DNA from: Butyriboletus loyo
Taxonomy: Eukaryota; Basidiomycota; Agaricomycetes; Boletales; Boletaceae
Assembly: GCA_038093515.1 (NCBI GenBank)
Contig: JBBPSI010000401.1
Coordinates: 1-14,989 of the forward strand
Length of the DNA stretch: 14,989 bases
Direction: 5' to 3'
Positions 1 through 9,136 of this stretch are shown one piece after another. The notes under the pieces were generated by a model. It saw only the letters and a program-made list of their open reading frames with translations, searched no databases and was not told the origin of the DNA. How positions within the stretch are numbered: position 1 is the stretch's first letter; every line of letters starts with the position of its first letter. A program made the position numbers and the translations under genes.

Positions 1-2024
1 TAGCAATACGTATCAGCATTGCTTCGTTCGATTACGTGTGCTATGTAACAGACCTGAAGATTGAGATGCAACAAAAATGGGTTGATCTTTGTTCACCAGG
101 TCATCCTCTGCATCCTGAAGCTATTAAACACTTTGCAACATCTTTGCAGACACATTATGACATGGAAGGCAATCTAACAGACTTGGAGAAAGCCATTGAG
201 CTGAAGGAGGAATATCTTGCTCTCTGTCCATTAGGCCACCCACAACATCCTGCTGCACTAAGATCTCTTGCAATATCATTAAAGAGTCACTGAGGTGGTG
301 AACACTCATTCAAATTTAATCAGGGCACTCAAGTTATTTAAGGAGGCATTGACCAACTGGCCAGTCCAACATAGTACTTTTTCCAGTATTGTTGAGGCAT
401 TGGCTGGAGCCATCCTTCTTTACAACTCCACAAAGAGTAATCACCCTCCTGACCAACTGTTCCTTCCACCACAGGATGCTTTTGAAACTTACAGGCAACC
501 AAGGGCCTGTGGACCAGCACTTTCATTGGGTTTGTGGAGGGCAACCCAGTCTTGGGTCGAGGATGCTGAAAGGTACAACCATCCTTTAGTCCTGGAGGCC
601 TACCAGACATCACTCAATACCTTGGATCACCTTACCTCTATACAATCTTCACTCGACTCTCGACACGAGGCAATGCAAGCAATGGTAGCTGATCTAGCCA
701 ACAATGTATTCTCATGTGCTCTGAGGTATGATGACATCCAGATGGCTGTCGAGGTTCTCGAGCAAGGCCGAGGAATCCTGTGGAATCAACTTGCCTGCTT
801 CGACATGTCTATAGCTGCGTTGGAGGGCCAGGGTGATAAGGGATGTGAGCTGGGGAAGAAATTCATGCAATTGAGTACGACCCTCAGGAAGCATGCCGAA
901 GGGAGTGGAAGCAAAAGCACGGACCCATACTGGCGGATTCACGCGGAATGGCAATCTGTGGGGGACGAAATTCGGAGTCAGGATGGGTTCTCACGATTCC
1001 TGTTGCCTCCACGTTTCGAGGACCTCCAACAAGCAGCGGAATATGGTCCTGTGATCATTGTGAACGCAAGCAAATATACCTGCGACGCTCTAAATGTTCT
1101 CCTCACTCGGCCACCTGTTCGCGTACCCCTGGACTGTTCGCTCGCCGACGTAGCTCAACTGTGTTCACAATTCTCTGAGCTTATCCAGGATCCGCATGCA
1201 TACGGGGAAAACAGAGAGCTCTGGACAAAGCAATCGCTTCTTGCATTGTGGACGACCGTGGTCGAAGAAATCGTTACGGTTCTCCAAAACGACGTTCAAT
1301 TACCTGTGGGCTCGCGAATCTGGTGGTGTCCGACGTCCAAGTTCACGGTCCTCCCGCTGCACGCTGCAGGTCCGTATCGAAAGAGCCAGAAGAATCTGAT
1401 GGGTGTATACGTCTCGTTATATGCTCCCTCTCTCTCCGCTCTCATTCGTGCGCGTGGATGTGCCCGTTCTCAGAAGGCGGCAGGCTGTGACGCGTCTGGA
1501 GTCGCAAACATGATTTCGTTCGCAGCCGTGGGTCAGGCGCGGCCATGTAAAGAACTCAAATTATGGGAACTACCTGAGGTGAAGCACGAAATCCAGAGGA
1601 TTCGGAACGAGACTAGCATGCCCCCAGAGGTGACATTCGAGACCATCATGGGGGATATAGCCACCATCGAAAGCGCCGTACAGGCATTCCGTGACCACCG
1701 TACATCCAGGAACGCTACACACATTCCGATTTTGTGTTCCTGTCTGCGTGTCATACGGCGGTGGGGGACAAGTCCACTCCGGACGAGGTCCTTCATCTCG
1801 CTGCTGGGATGCAGTTTGCAGGGTTTAATGGGGTGATTGGGACGATGTGGAGGGTAGACGATTCGATTGCGCACGAGGTGGCTACTCTGTTTTACAGGGA
1901 GATGTTCAAACATGCGGTGATTGATTTTGAGCAGGCGGCAGCGGCGTTGAACGTCGCAGTGATAGAGTCAGCGGAGGAAGTATCGTTGGAGAAGCGGATC
2001 GTTTTCGTGCATATCGGAATTTGA
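1..2024 (+). pseudogene. TPR-CHAT family gene, 5'-truncated by the window edge and frame-broken
   Basis: Seen: three reading-frame segments follow one another. Positions 3-293 encode tetratricopeptide-like units with the family signature LCPLGHPQHP and DLEKAIELKEEYL. Positions 295-1836 encode the linker and the start of a CHAT (caspase-HetF-associated) domain, including SRIWWCPTSKFTVLPLHAAG and YAPSLSALIRARG. Positions 1695-2024 encode the CHAT end: FVFLSACHTAVGDKSTPDEV, GVIGTMWRVDD and the terminal VFVHIGI. Known: CHAT domains are caspase-like cysteine proteases whose dyad is the His of a CHG block and the Cys of LSAC; many TPR-CHAT paralogues occur in Agaricomycetes. Seen here: the Cys (LSACHT) is kept, but the CHG block that should precede it by about 40 residues is absent, and the frame changes at about 1700. 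A second frame change lies at about 288-297, inside the TPR part. No intron would restore either. Inference: a non-functional relic, or at best a short TPR or linker fragment. The true 5' end is outside the window. Confidence 0.88.
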
Positions 2025-2567
2025 GCTCGTCGACGTGGGTTTCTTTTTGTCTGATACCAAATGTATGGTGATTTTATCTCCTTGTGTCCGGTTCTGACGT
2101 CGACGGTTTTATAAAGCATGCTGCTTTTTGGTTTGGCTTGCCTTCCATGTATGAATTAGTGATGATGACCATTTACCCCTTACGAAACGTCTTGCTTTCC
2201 TCCCAGCTCGCATGCTGCATTGACCCCATATTTTCCTCGCTGCCAGTGCACCAGCGTTTGTTAGAGTCCGCGCAATCAGCACCCGCTTTCACTGAGTTCC
2301 CCGCGACTGCGCTACGTCTGGACCAGCATCCCGGCGGACCGAGGTTCCCGTGACCATATACTACACGTTCGTCCCCAGTTCTGGACCTGCTGATCAGGAT
2401 GGCGGTTGCCCGTGCCGGATGAATCGTAGGGCGTGTTCCGTCTTCTCGTACATAAGTGTCTAATACATATATATGTACATATTTCTCCCGTCCCATCGAT
2501 TTTCCCAATCCGTCCCCCCGATCTCTTTTCTACCGCCAGCCTTGTCTTTCTCACTCACGAAATCGCG
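2025..2567. other. Gene-free interval holding the promoter of the dehydrogenase
   Basis: No coding segment with recognisable protein content is seen on either strand. The short open frames on the minus strand here have no family features. The last 100 bases are pyrimidine-rich (for example 2486-2560), as is usual just upstream of fungal start codons. An alternating TA stretch lies at about 2464-2482. No retroelement ends or clear inverted repeats were recognised. Confidence 0.5.
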
Positions 2568-3939
2568 ATGTCAGCACGTCAACGTCGACCGAGTCAGATC
2601 ATGCTATGCGGTGAGACGTCCGAGTTAGAATCATGATCGTGAATATCGTCGCGCTGATCGATGTACGAATGATCGGTGATGAACCGTCTGTTCGGACAAT
2701 AGGAAATATTATCTGGGCGCACGAAGAGCTCAAACAGCTCTTTGATGGCCTCGCGGACGTTGTAGTACGTTTATCGTGTGTCGTGCACGCTCCGGGATGT
2801 TCAATCCATGGGGATTTCTGACATCTCTGCCCCCCCCCCTCTTTTTTTCTCACGCTTTTCATAGCACATGGATTCGCCCGACCGCGCAGACTTTCTTGCA
2901 GGCTTGAAGCCAGGTGGTAAATACGACGGTACAATCGGCATCTACCGCCACAACACCTCAGCAGACAGGATCGGCGTATTCGACAAGGAAATCATCGGCG
3001 CGCTGGCCGAGATGGGCACCGTCAAGTGGATTGCACACAACGGGGCGGGGTACGATCAGATCGACGTGTTAGAGTGTGCTGCCAAAGGTAACATAACCAT
3101 CACTCGAACGACCCCCTTTCCCCTTCCGTGCTTCTTTTTCGAACCATCATCAATGACATCTCAAAACCTTACCTTGACACAGGCATCAACGTGTCGAATA
3201 CCCCTGGCGCCGTCGACGACGCAACCGCCACTACAGCCCTCTACCTCATCCTCTCCACCCTTCGCCACTTTTCCAGAGCCGAACGTTCCCTTCACGCAGG
3301 CACGTGGAAAACACCCATCTCCTCTGGGGACACGCACGATCTCACCCACCGCACCCTCGGTATTATTGGACTCGGCGGGATCGGCCTCCGTCTCGCCCAC
3401 CTCGTACATGCCTTTCCCATGCGCGTCGTGTATCACAACCGCCACCGCGTAGTAGACGCACCGGCGTGGTGCGAGTACGTGGACAGTCTGGAGGCGCTGT
3501 GTCGCGAGGCGGATGTGTTGAGTGTACATGTACCGCTCCGAGAAGACACGGTGCATCTCGTGGGCGAGAGGGAGATTCGGGCGATGAAGCGGGGGAGTAT
3601 CATCGTGAATACAGCGAGGGGAAAGGTGATTGACGAGGAAGCGATGGTTCGCGCGCTCGAGGATAGTCATGTGGGTCGTTTTCCTTGTCCTCAAGCATTA
3701 ATGGAGTGGTGCCCCTGACCGCTTGTCTGCAGTTGTCAGCGGTCGGGCTCGACGTCTACCCCAACGAACCCTGGGTCAATCCGCGCTTGCTCGAGTTCCC
3801 GCAAAACGCACTCCTCCCCCACGTGGGGACAGAGAATCAAGATTCCCAACGCCACATGGAAGTCCGCGCGCTCACCAACCTGAGAGACTTTTTGCGCGAC
3901 GGCAAGGGCAAGGACTTGGTCCCCGAGTTGCGGAGCTAA
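2568..3939 (+). CDS. D-isomer-specific 2-hydroxyacid dehydrogenase (glyoxylate/hydroxypyruvate reductase type)
   Basis: Five exons are supported: 2568-2610, 2703-2764, 2865-3087, 3183-3670 and 3733-3939. They join to 1023 nt, a 340-residue protein. All introns are GT-AG (92, 100, 95 and 62 nt); the last has CTGAC near its end. Known family: NAD(P)H-dependent reduction of glyoxylate, hydroxypyruvate or other 2-oxoacids in the cytosol or mitochondria. Visible motifs: Rossmann GLGGIG at residues 172-177 and the catalytic triad Arg255 (NTARG), Glu284 (LDVYPNEP) and His302 (LLPHVGT). The substrate-side segment WIAHNGAGYDQIDV is at the end of exon 3, followed by INVSNTPGAVDDATA after the third intron. 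The strand after the second beta sheet reads VVYHNRHR; basic residues there favour NADPH (inference). The start at 2568 is chosen because it joins in phase to GNIIWAHEEL. The gene ends 221 bp from the end of the convergent synthetase. No C-terminal peroxisome signal is present (ends ELRS). The gene appears intact. Confidence 0.93.
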
Positions 3940-4160
3940 CTACAGACCTACACACATGGGTTGTTGTCATACTTGGAGCACGTGAAATAGAACAGCAGAA
4001 CTCGAGTTTGCCGATCCATAGGTCATCGCGATCAGTGTACTATACTATATCATACCCTAGCGACTAAGACGTTTTGTCGGAATCGAATAGAGTGCGGGGA
4101 AAAGCACGTACCGTCAACTAAGGCAGTCCCTCAATGGGGCACTCCCCCCATCGTCGTCTT
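3940..4160. other. Convergent 3' intergenic region
   Basis: This stretch lies between the stop codons of the dehydrogenase and of the synthetase on the other strand, so both 3' untranslated regions must fit or overlap here. It contains an AT-rich stretch around 4038-4052 that could serve polyadenylation. No gene is seen. Confidence 0.5.
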
Positions 4161-6527
4161 CTACAGCTTCGCGCGTGGCATCGCTTGACCATGTCCTACC
4201 TCCCCCCCGACTCTCTCACGCAACTCCCGTCGTAGAATCTTACCCGAAGCACTACAACCCCCATCATGAGCATCGTACACAACGACAACGCATGCACCAA
4301 CACTGAACGACCCGCCTACCTTTTCGGAATCCGGTCGACAGTGATCACACCACCCCGTAGTTTCTTGTGCGGTGCCACCCGACCAGCGAGCCACGCCTGA
4401 ACTTGAAGTGCTAATTCGGCGTTCTCGTGTGATGCGATGGGGCGCGTGGGTACGATGTATCCTCTGTATACTCCTTAGGACGGAGTCAGAGGAAAAGGGT
4501 ATTCGATGCACCTTGGCAACTCGGTCGCTTCTTCTTTGCTATATACGCCGATCACAGCGGCATCCGCAACATCCGGATGCTGAAGAAGCAGCGCCTCAAG
4601 CTCTGCAGGTGGTACTACACCATACCCGATCAGTCCATCAGCTACAACGACACGTAAACACCATGCAAATCACGTGCCTTGGAAACCCTGTCAAGCAAGT
4701 AGAAAAAAACATGTGGGCGATGAATACCACAAAGATGTGGCTGACAGGTGCTTGCATGTACCCACCTTGTACTTGATAAGCTCTTTCCGTCTGTCGATGA
4801 CCGTGAGGAATCCCTCGGCGTCGCCGACAGCGATATCCCCCGTCTTGAACCACCCATCAGGCGTGATCGCCGATGCTGTCGCACTGGGATTATTCAAGTA
4901 ACCCTGATGGCGACCCCAGCATCAACGACGTGCAAGGGGTAAACCAACATCCGAGATACACACCTTCATCACCGTCGGCCCTCGGATCCACATTTCACCC
5001 GCGCGGTCAATATCGGTAATGATCTGCGATACCACGCGCCAGGCACGTATCAGCGCTCTACCAACAGCAACATGCAGCACAGATATGTCAGACGCTGACC
5101 TCCCCCGCGTCTTCGCGCACCAATCGAACTTCGAGGTTGGGTAGCACACGACCGACGGAACCGATGTGCTCGTTGGCGTCGTCCGTGTGTAACACCGTAA
5201 CCGTCGGGGAGGTCTCTGTGAGACCATACGCTAACATCACGAGGGAGAAAAAGCAAGTTAGTGTGGCAGGTAGAGTGGCAGGTTGGTGGACACACCCTGG
5301 GAAACGACGACGTCGGCACCGACTTTTCGGAGACGCTTTCTTATGGTCGCCACAAGGTCTGGCCCCAAGGGAGCAGCGCCAGAGTATATCATACGTATTG
5401 AAGTCATGTTGTACCTTTCAACCGCTATCAACAGAGGAATCAGCCCATGATATCCGCCAAATAAGGTTTGGCTTTCATCATACAACCCATATAGATTCAA
5501 ATCACAAGGATGAAAACAAACACATACCCTCATGACGAGCAAGCACGACAAACATGGGTGGAACGACCAACACAGTCGTCGCCCTGTATCGTTCCACAGC
5601 CTCACAAAACTGGACCGGATCGAAACCCGCCATGACCACCGCCGGTGTACCCAACGAGAGGGGGAAAAGCAGCAACTTGATCGCGCCATAGATATGGTAA
5701 TAAGGCAACGATCCAAAAAATACGTCCGGCTGTGGACCGCTGGTGTCCCTAGGCAACGATGGCGTCAGACACGGCGTCGACCTTGGCCACGCTGGTTTGA
5801 GAATCTCGATGAGCGAGGTGAGATTATAGTGGGTCGTTTCGACGCCCTTGGGTACGCCAGTCGTGCCAGAGGAGTAACAGAGGTACAATGTCTCGTTCGA
5901 TCGTTCTCCGTCAAAGCTGACCTCCTGGAAAAGCTCACCCCGCCCCATGAATGTCTCCAGTCCCGTAAGGTACGCGAGCCCCGGGGATTCGGTGTCAGGC
6001 ACACCGGTAAGCCAATGCGACGTTACCAGAACGACTCTGGAACGGATATCAGATTCGGTACAGCCAATGGACTTGAGGGTGTCCTGGACGACGTGCACGA
6101 GCGTCGGGTGGGTAAAGACAAGGTGGGCACCGGCATTGACGTATTGGTACGCCAGCTCGGTGGAGGTGTTGGCACTGTTAGCGAGCGTGGCACGGAAACC
6201 GGCGGCAGCGACGCCATGCAAGAGGATGGGCCAGACAATGTTGTTGGGGGAGAAGACGAGGATGGTAGGTGGGGAGGTGGGTTGGGTTGGGTATGCAAGA
6301 GGTGCGGGGAGGTTGTGGAGGGAATGCGCGAATTGGAGGGCGTAGGAACGGACAGCAGCACGAGTGAGGACGGTCCCTGTAGCCGCATCAATGAAAGCGG
6401 GCGAGGTAGCCGGAAAGCCGCCGACGAGGCCTGGGGCATCTGGGGCGGTCCCCAGGAGATGGGTGAAGATGGACCTGCGAGCCAGCAGCACCTTTGGGTA
6501 GGGTGAAGTTAAAACGACTTCAGACAT
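4161..6527 (-). CDS. 4-coumarate-CoA-ligase-like acyl-CoA synthetase with peroxisomal AKL end
   Basis: Nine exons on the minus strand: 6527-5528, 5424-5296, 5230-5100, 5023-4964, 4903-4766, 4687-4678, 4614-4512, 4463-4320 and 4251-4161. They total 1806 nt, 601 residues. Known family: ANL adenylating enzymes, which activate a carboxylic acid with ATP and transfer it to CoA. Motifs: P-loop [12 protein letters not shown] at 218-229, YSGAAPLG at 347-354, YGLTETS at 378-384, GWFKTGD with Asp463, IDRRKELIK at 476-484, and C-terminal SASGKILRR with catalytic Lys576. The N-terminal [17 protein letters not shown] is typical of fungal 4CL-like proteins. The last three residues, AKL, match the PTS1 consensus, so import into peroxisomes is likely (inference). 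The donor after exon 3 (GTCAGC) is weak, and the sixth intron uses GC-AG. The substrate cannot be told: phenylpropanoid, phenylacetyl or medium-chain acids are all possible. The start at 6527 is the first ATG before the conserved SPYP. Confidence 0.92.
4615..4765 (-). other. 10-nt microexon (4678-4687) between a GT-AG and a GC-AG intron
   Basis: Between exon 5 (ends ELIKYK) and exon 7 (starts PPAELEALL) the conserved residues GFQV are encoded by a 10-base exon, GGTTTCCAAG, plus the first two bases of exon 7. The upstream intron 4765-4688 is GT-AG (78 nt). The downstream intron 4677-4615 begins GCACGT directly after CAAG and ends in TAG (63 nt), with an ACTGAT branch site. Using the nearest GT instead (4 bases on) breaks the frame, so the GC donor is the only choice that keeps both phase and conserved residues. 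Confidence 0.8.
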
Positions 6528-6886
6528 GGGTGGTGCGAAGGAAGGGCAGACCTGAGAGTTTGCAGCACAAACTCTGGGTCGGCAATTGTCCCAGTCGGAC
6601 CTAATATTTGTGTCAATTTTAGGACATACGTCAGGTGCCAATTCTAGCCAGATGTGAGCTTCCGTGGTGAGTGGTGAGTGGTGACCGTCCACGTCGTTGA
6701 CGGCCATTCGGAGCATGCAGCACATGGTCAAGATCATCAATTTAGGGTGTATAATTTGATCATTAGCAATGGTCTTAATATCACATCCGGTGTTCTCTCA
6801 TCTCCTGGCCCTGGACCTTTCCTGGAACTGCCAGCGTGGCAGGACCTCTTAAACCCGGCTTATCGCTCAGCACATTGCCGACAACA
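6528..6886. promoter_or_regulatory. Divergent promoter region between synthetase and sugar kinase
   Basis: The two start codons face away from each other across 359 bp, so both promoters and 5' leaders must lie here. Seen: three exact head-to-tail copies of GTGGTGA at 6664-6684 and an AT-rich segment at about 6734-6785. No TATA box can be assigned with confidence. Co-regulation of the two genes is possible but not shown by the sequence. Confidence 0.6.
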
Positions 6887-7996
6887 ATGTCCTTCTTCCT
6901 CTGCGTAGACTGCGGCGGATCCAAGACCTCCGCCGTCATCACCAACCATGATGGCGAAATCGTCGGCCGCGCGCTCGGTGGCCCGTCCAACTTCTCCTAT
7001 ATGTCCGCGACTGACTTTCAAGACGCCGTCCGTACAGCCGTCTCCAACGCACTCAAAACGTGCATCTCCCCGCCCTCGACCGATCCCGTACCCCTGCCCG
7101 TCCCACCAGGCATGCTCGCGTCCGCTTGGTTCGGCATCTCTGGCGTCGACTCCCCTGCAGCAGTACGCAATGCCGCGATCGCGATCGCCCCGCTCATCAA
7201 CCTCCCCTTGGGTCCGCACCTCACCGTCGCCAATGACACTCATCTCCTCGCTGCGCCACTCCAACTCCACCACGACATCGCCCATGCTGTGACCGTCATT
7301 TCCGGCACCGGCTCTTGCGTCGTCTCCTTCACCCGAGATGTGTCTGGCTCCTTGGTCGAACTCGCACGGACAGGCGGCTGGGGTTGGATTCTCGGTGACG
7401 AAGGGGGTGGTTTTCACGTCGGTCGGGAGACGATCCGGTTGATGATGCATGACCTAGCGGGCCATTCGTTAGGAATGACACCGGCCCCGAGGAGTAACCT
7501 TAAAGAAAAGGTGCTTGCGCGGTTTGGGATCACGGGGGAGGAGAACGCGGCCGAGGTACTTCCCGTGATACATATTCCCGAGCCAGACCCCCAGGGTTCT
7601 CTCTCCACACCTGCGCCCGGTATACCCCCATACCAGCAGGTCGCGCGCGAGAAACGTCTCTCGCAGCTCAGTCCATTGGTGTTTGAAGCGGCGTTCAAAG
7701 AGGGCGACGAGTTTGCGTTGAGGGTGCTAAGGAAGTGTGCTGGCGCGCTCGCAGATCAGATTGCGATGTTGTGTCTGACGCCGGGGGATGATATCGCGTT
7801 CAAACCGAGGGGCGTCAGGCCGGAAGAGGCAATTATATGTTTCGGGGGCAGTTTGGTGGGGATCGAGGCGTATAGGGAGCTCGTGTTGGATGAACTCAGG
7901 ACAAGAGGGTGCGTTTTTCGGTATGTCGAGTTTGTCGAAGACGCGGCGGCCGTTGGAGCCGTTGGATTGGCCGCGTCGGGACTGGGAAGGAGGTGA
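6887..7996 (+). CDS. N-acetylglucosamine-kinase-like protein (BadF/BadG/BcrA/BcrD ATPase fold)
   Basis: Single exon, 369 residues. Known family: ROK/BadF-type ASKHA kinases; eukaryotic members phosphorylate N-acetylglucosamine at C6 in the cytosol to salvage chitin or glycan breakdown products. Visible motifs: phosphate-1 loop VDCGGSKTSA with Asp8, VANDTHLLAA with the likely catalytic Asp117, phosphate-2 ISGTGS at 138-143, the substrate-site block GGWGWILGDEGGG at 163-175 (Asp171), and the adenosine motif FGGSLVG at 319-325. Residues 222-262 form a Pro-rich insert typical of fungal versions (inference). An in-frame ATG lies 51 nt upstream at 6836, but 6887 was chosen because it has A at -3 and MSFFLCVDCGGSKT is the expected compact start. 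A chitin-recycling role fits a fungus. An AATAAA signal follows at 8087-8092. Intact. Confidence 0.88.
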   Translation: MSFFLCVDCGGSKTSAVITNHDGEIVGRALGGPSNFSYMSATDFQDAVRTAVSNALKTCISPPSTDPVPLPVPPGMLASAWFGISGVDSPAAVRNAAIAIAPLINLPLGPHLTVANDTHLLAAPLQLHHDIAHAVTVISGTGSCVVSFTRDVSGSLVELARTGGWGWILGDEGGGFHVGRETIRLMMHDLAGHSLGMTPAPRSNLKEKVLARFGITGEENAAEVLPVIHIPEPDPQGSLSTPAPGIPPYQQVAREKRLSQLSPLVFEAAFKEGDEFALRVLRKCAGALADQIAMLCLTPGDDIAFKPRGVRPEEAIICFGGSLVGIEAYRELVLDELRTRGCVFRYVEFVEDAAAVGAVGLAASGLGRR

Positions 7997-8846
7997 ACGA
8001 TTTATGTATGATCATTATTGATTTGAAGAGCGGTACCTGCCCTAGTGTGACATTCCCACGCCGCTCCTTCAGTATAAAAAGAAACAAATAAACCCGCCTT
8101 TCCTTTTCTTCAGTGCGGCGACACGGCCAAACTTTTCCCCATGTTGCTCATGGCTGCGCAGTTTCCACGCGGCCGTTCGAGTGTCAGGCCGTGTTCCGAG
8201 CAATTTGGACTTCTTAGCACCCATTTATCGCGTCTTCGAACAAGAAGAGGGGACGGGTCGGTGGTTCCGTACATCACGTTCATTCTCTCCTCGTTCTTTT
8301 GTTTTCTGATAGCGCTATGATTTTTATGTGCAGTGTTGAGACTGTAAACTTCTGGCCAGTGGAATTGATCTCGATGTTCTAGTCATGATTCTCGCGGTTC
8401 GACGCACGTCCAACGCACTTTTTTGGCTTTCGGGATCCCACCAACCGGGATATCAGCACTGTGGACGCCCTTGTTCTCACAAATCCAAGGTAGCTCGCAG
8501 CCATATTCCTTCCGAGTGAGGGTTTGCCAGGAACTACATGATAGCCTGTACTGGACTAGGAGATGCGACGGCCAACCGTACTGCGCTGTTTGCAGCTCTG
8601 ATCCCCGGAGAGGATGCAGCAAGCAGGATCGACACCCTCCCTCGCGCATAGTCTTACCCTTAGGGTCACCGCTCCCAAATAGAACACGGTAGTACTGAAT
8701 TGGTACCAGCAAGCGCCCGCGCTGCAGGCTAATATCAATCTTTCGAAAGACTACAATAGCGGGTCTCAAGCACTAGCCGGGCCAACTAGTTGTTTAGATA
8801 AGCTCGGCTGAGGAGCATGAAAAGTTCGATGGACGACATGTTTAAG
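7997..8846. other. Gene-poor interval downstream of the sugar kinase
   Basis: The first part is the kinase 3' untranslated region with AATAAA at 8087-8092. The rest has no exon set that I can support. An open minus-strand frame of 128 codons (8769-8383) contains several cysteines (GCELPWIC, WTCVEP) but has no signal peptide at its start and no recognisable family; the opposite strand is also open over part of it. CpG is frequent, unlike the transposon to the right, so this is probably still host DNA. Confidence 0.4.
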
Positions 8847-8963
8847 CTCCGCTTTAAATATCGGACATGCCCGAACACAGCATATTTCCAAATTAAGAGT
8901 TGTCAGGGGCACTGCCTATGTGTGGCTGCTTTGAGTTCCGCTTTAAACTATCGGACGCACCCG
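8847..8963. repeat. Pair of imperfect 27-28-bp direct repeats
   Basis: Copies at 8847-8873 and 8936-8963 share the core TCCGCTTTAAA, then TATCGGAC, then CCCG. The second copy has one extra base and a few substitutions. They are spaced 89 bp apart, just left of the tandem array. They may be subterminal repeats of a mobile element or an old duplication. Confidence 0.6.
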
Positions 8964-8993
8964 GTGCACGATCGGCCCTAAGTGTTTTTGACT

Positions 8994-9136
8994 ACACTTT
9001 TGGTACACTTTTGGTACACTTTTTTACTACACTTTTGGTACACTTTTTTACTACACTTTTGGTACACTTTTTTACTGTACTTTTGGTACACTTTTGGTAC
9101 ACTTTTGGTACACTTTTGATACACTTTTGGTACACC
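8994..9136. repeat. Tandem array of 11-bp and 13-bp units
   Basis: Seen: the 11-bp unit ACACTTTTGGT and the 13-bp unit ACACTTTTTTACT alternate. Reading from 8994 the order is 11, 11, 13, 11, 13, 11, 13, then five 11-bp units (two with one- or two-base changes) and a partial unit. Three perfect copies of the combined 24-bp block occupy 9005-9076. The array ends about 120 bp before the transposase start codon. Open frames through it are repeat artefacts. It may contain transposase binding sites or be a minisatellite at the transposon end (inference). Confidence 0.85.

Noticed and set aside
2173..2554. Overlapping minus-strand frames upstream of the dehydrogenase
   Set aside because: No conserved residues or splice pattern; consistent with chance open frames in promoter DNA.
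3161..3694. Minus-strand frame of 177 codons opposite dehydrogenase exon 4
   Set aside because: Shadow of a well-supported exon with Rossmann and catalytic motifs.
5726..5790. Possible extra intron in exon 1 of the synthetase
   Set aside because: The best GT-AG pair found is 52 nt and breaks the frame, whereas the unspliced reading is open and in phase.
5532..6506. Long plus-strand frame of 324 codons opposite the synthetase
   Set aside because: It is antisense to exon 1 of a gene with clear motifs; its own translation shows no family features.
6860..7450. Minus-strand frame of 196 codons opposite the sugar kinase
   Set aside because: Shadow of the kinase coding strand, with no recognisable domain.
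8390..8410. GGTTCGAC resembling a tRNA T-loop
   Set aside because: No matching acceptor, anticodon or D-arm can be folded around it.
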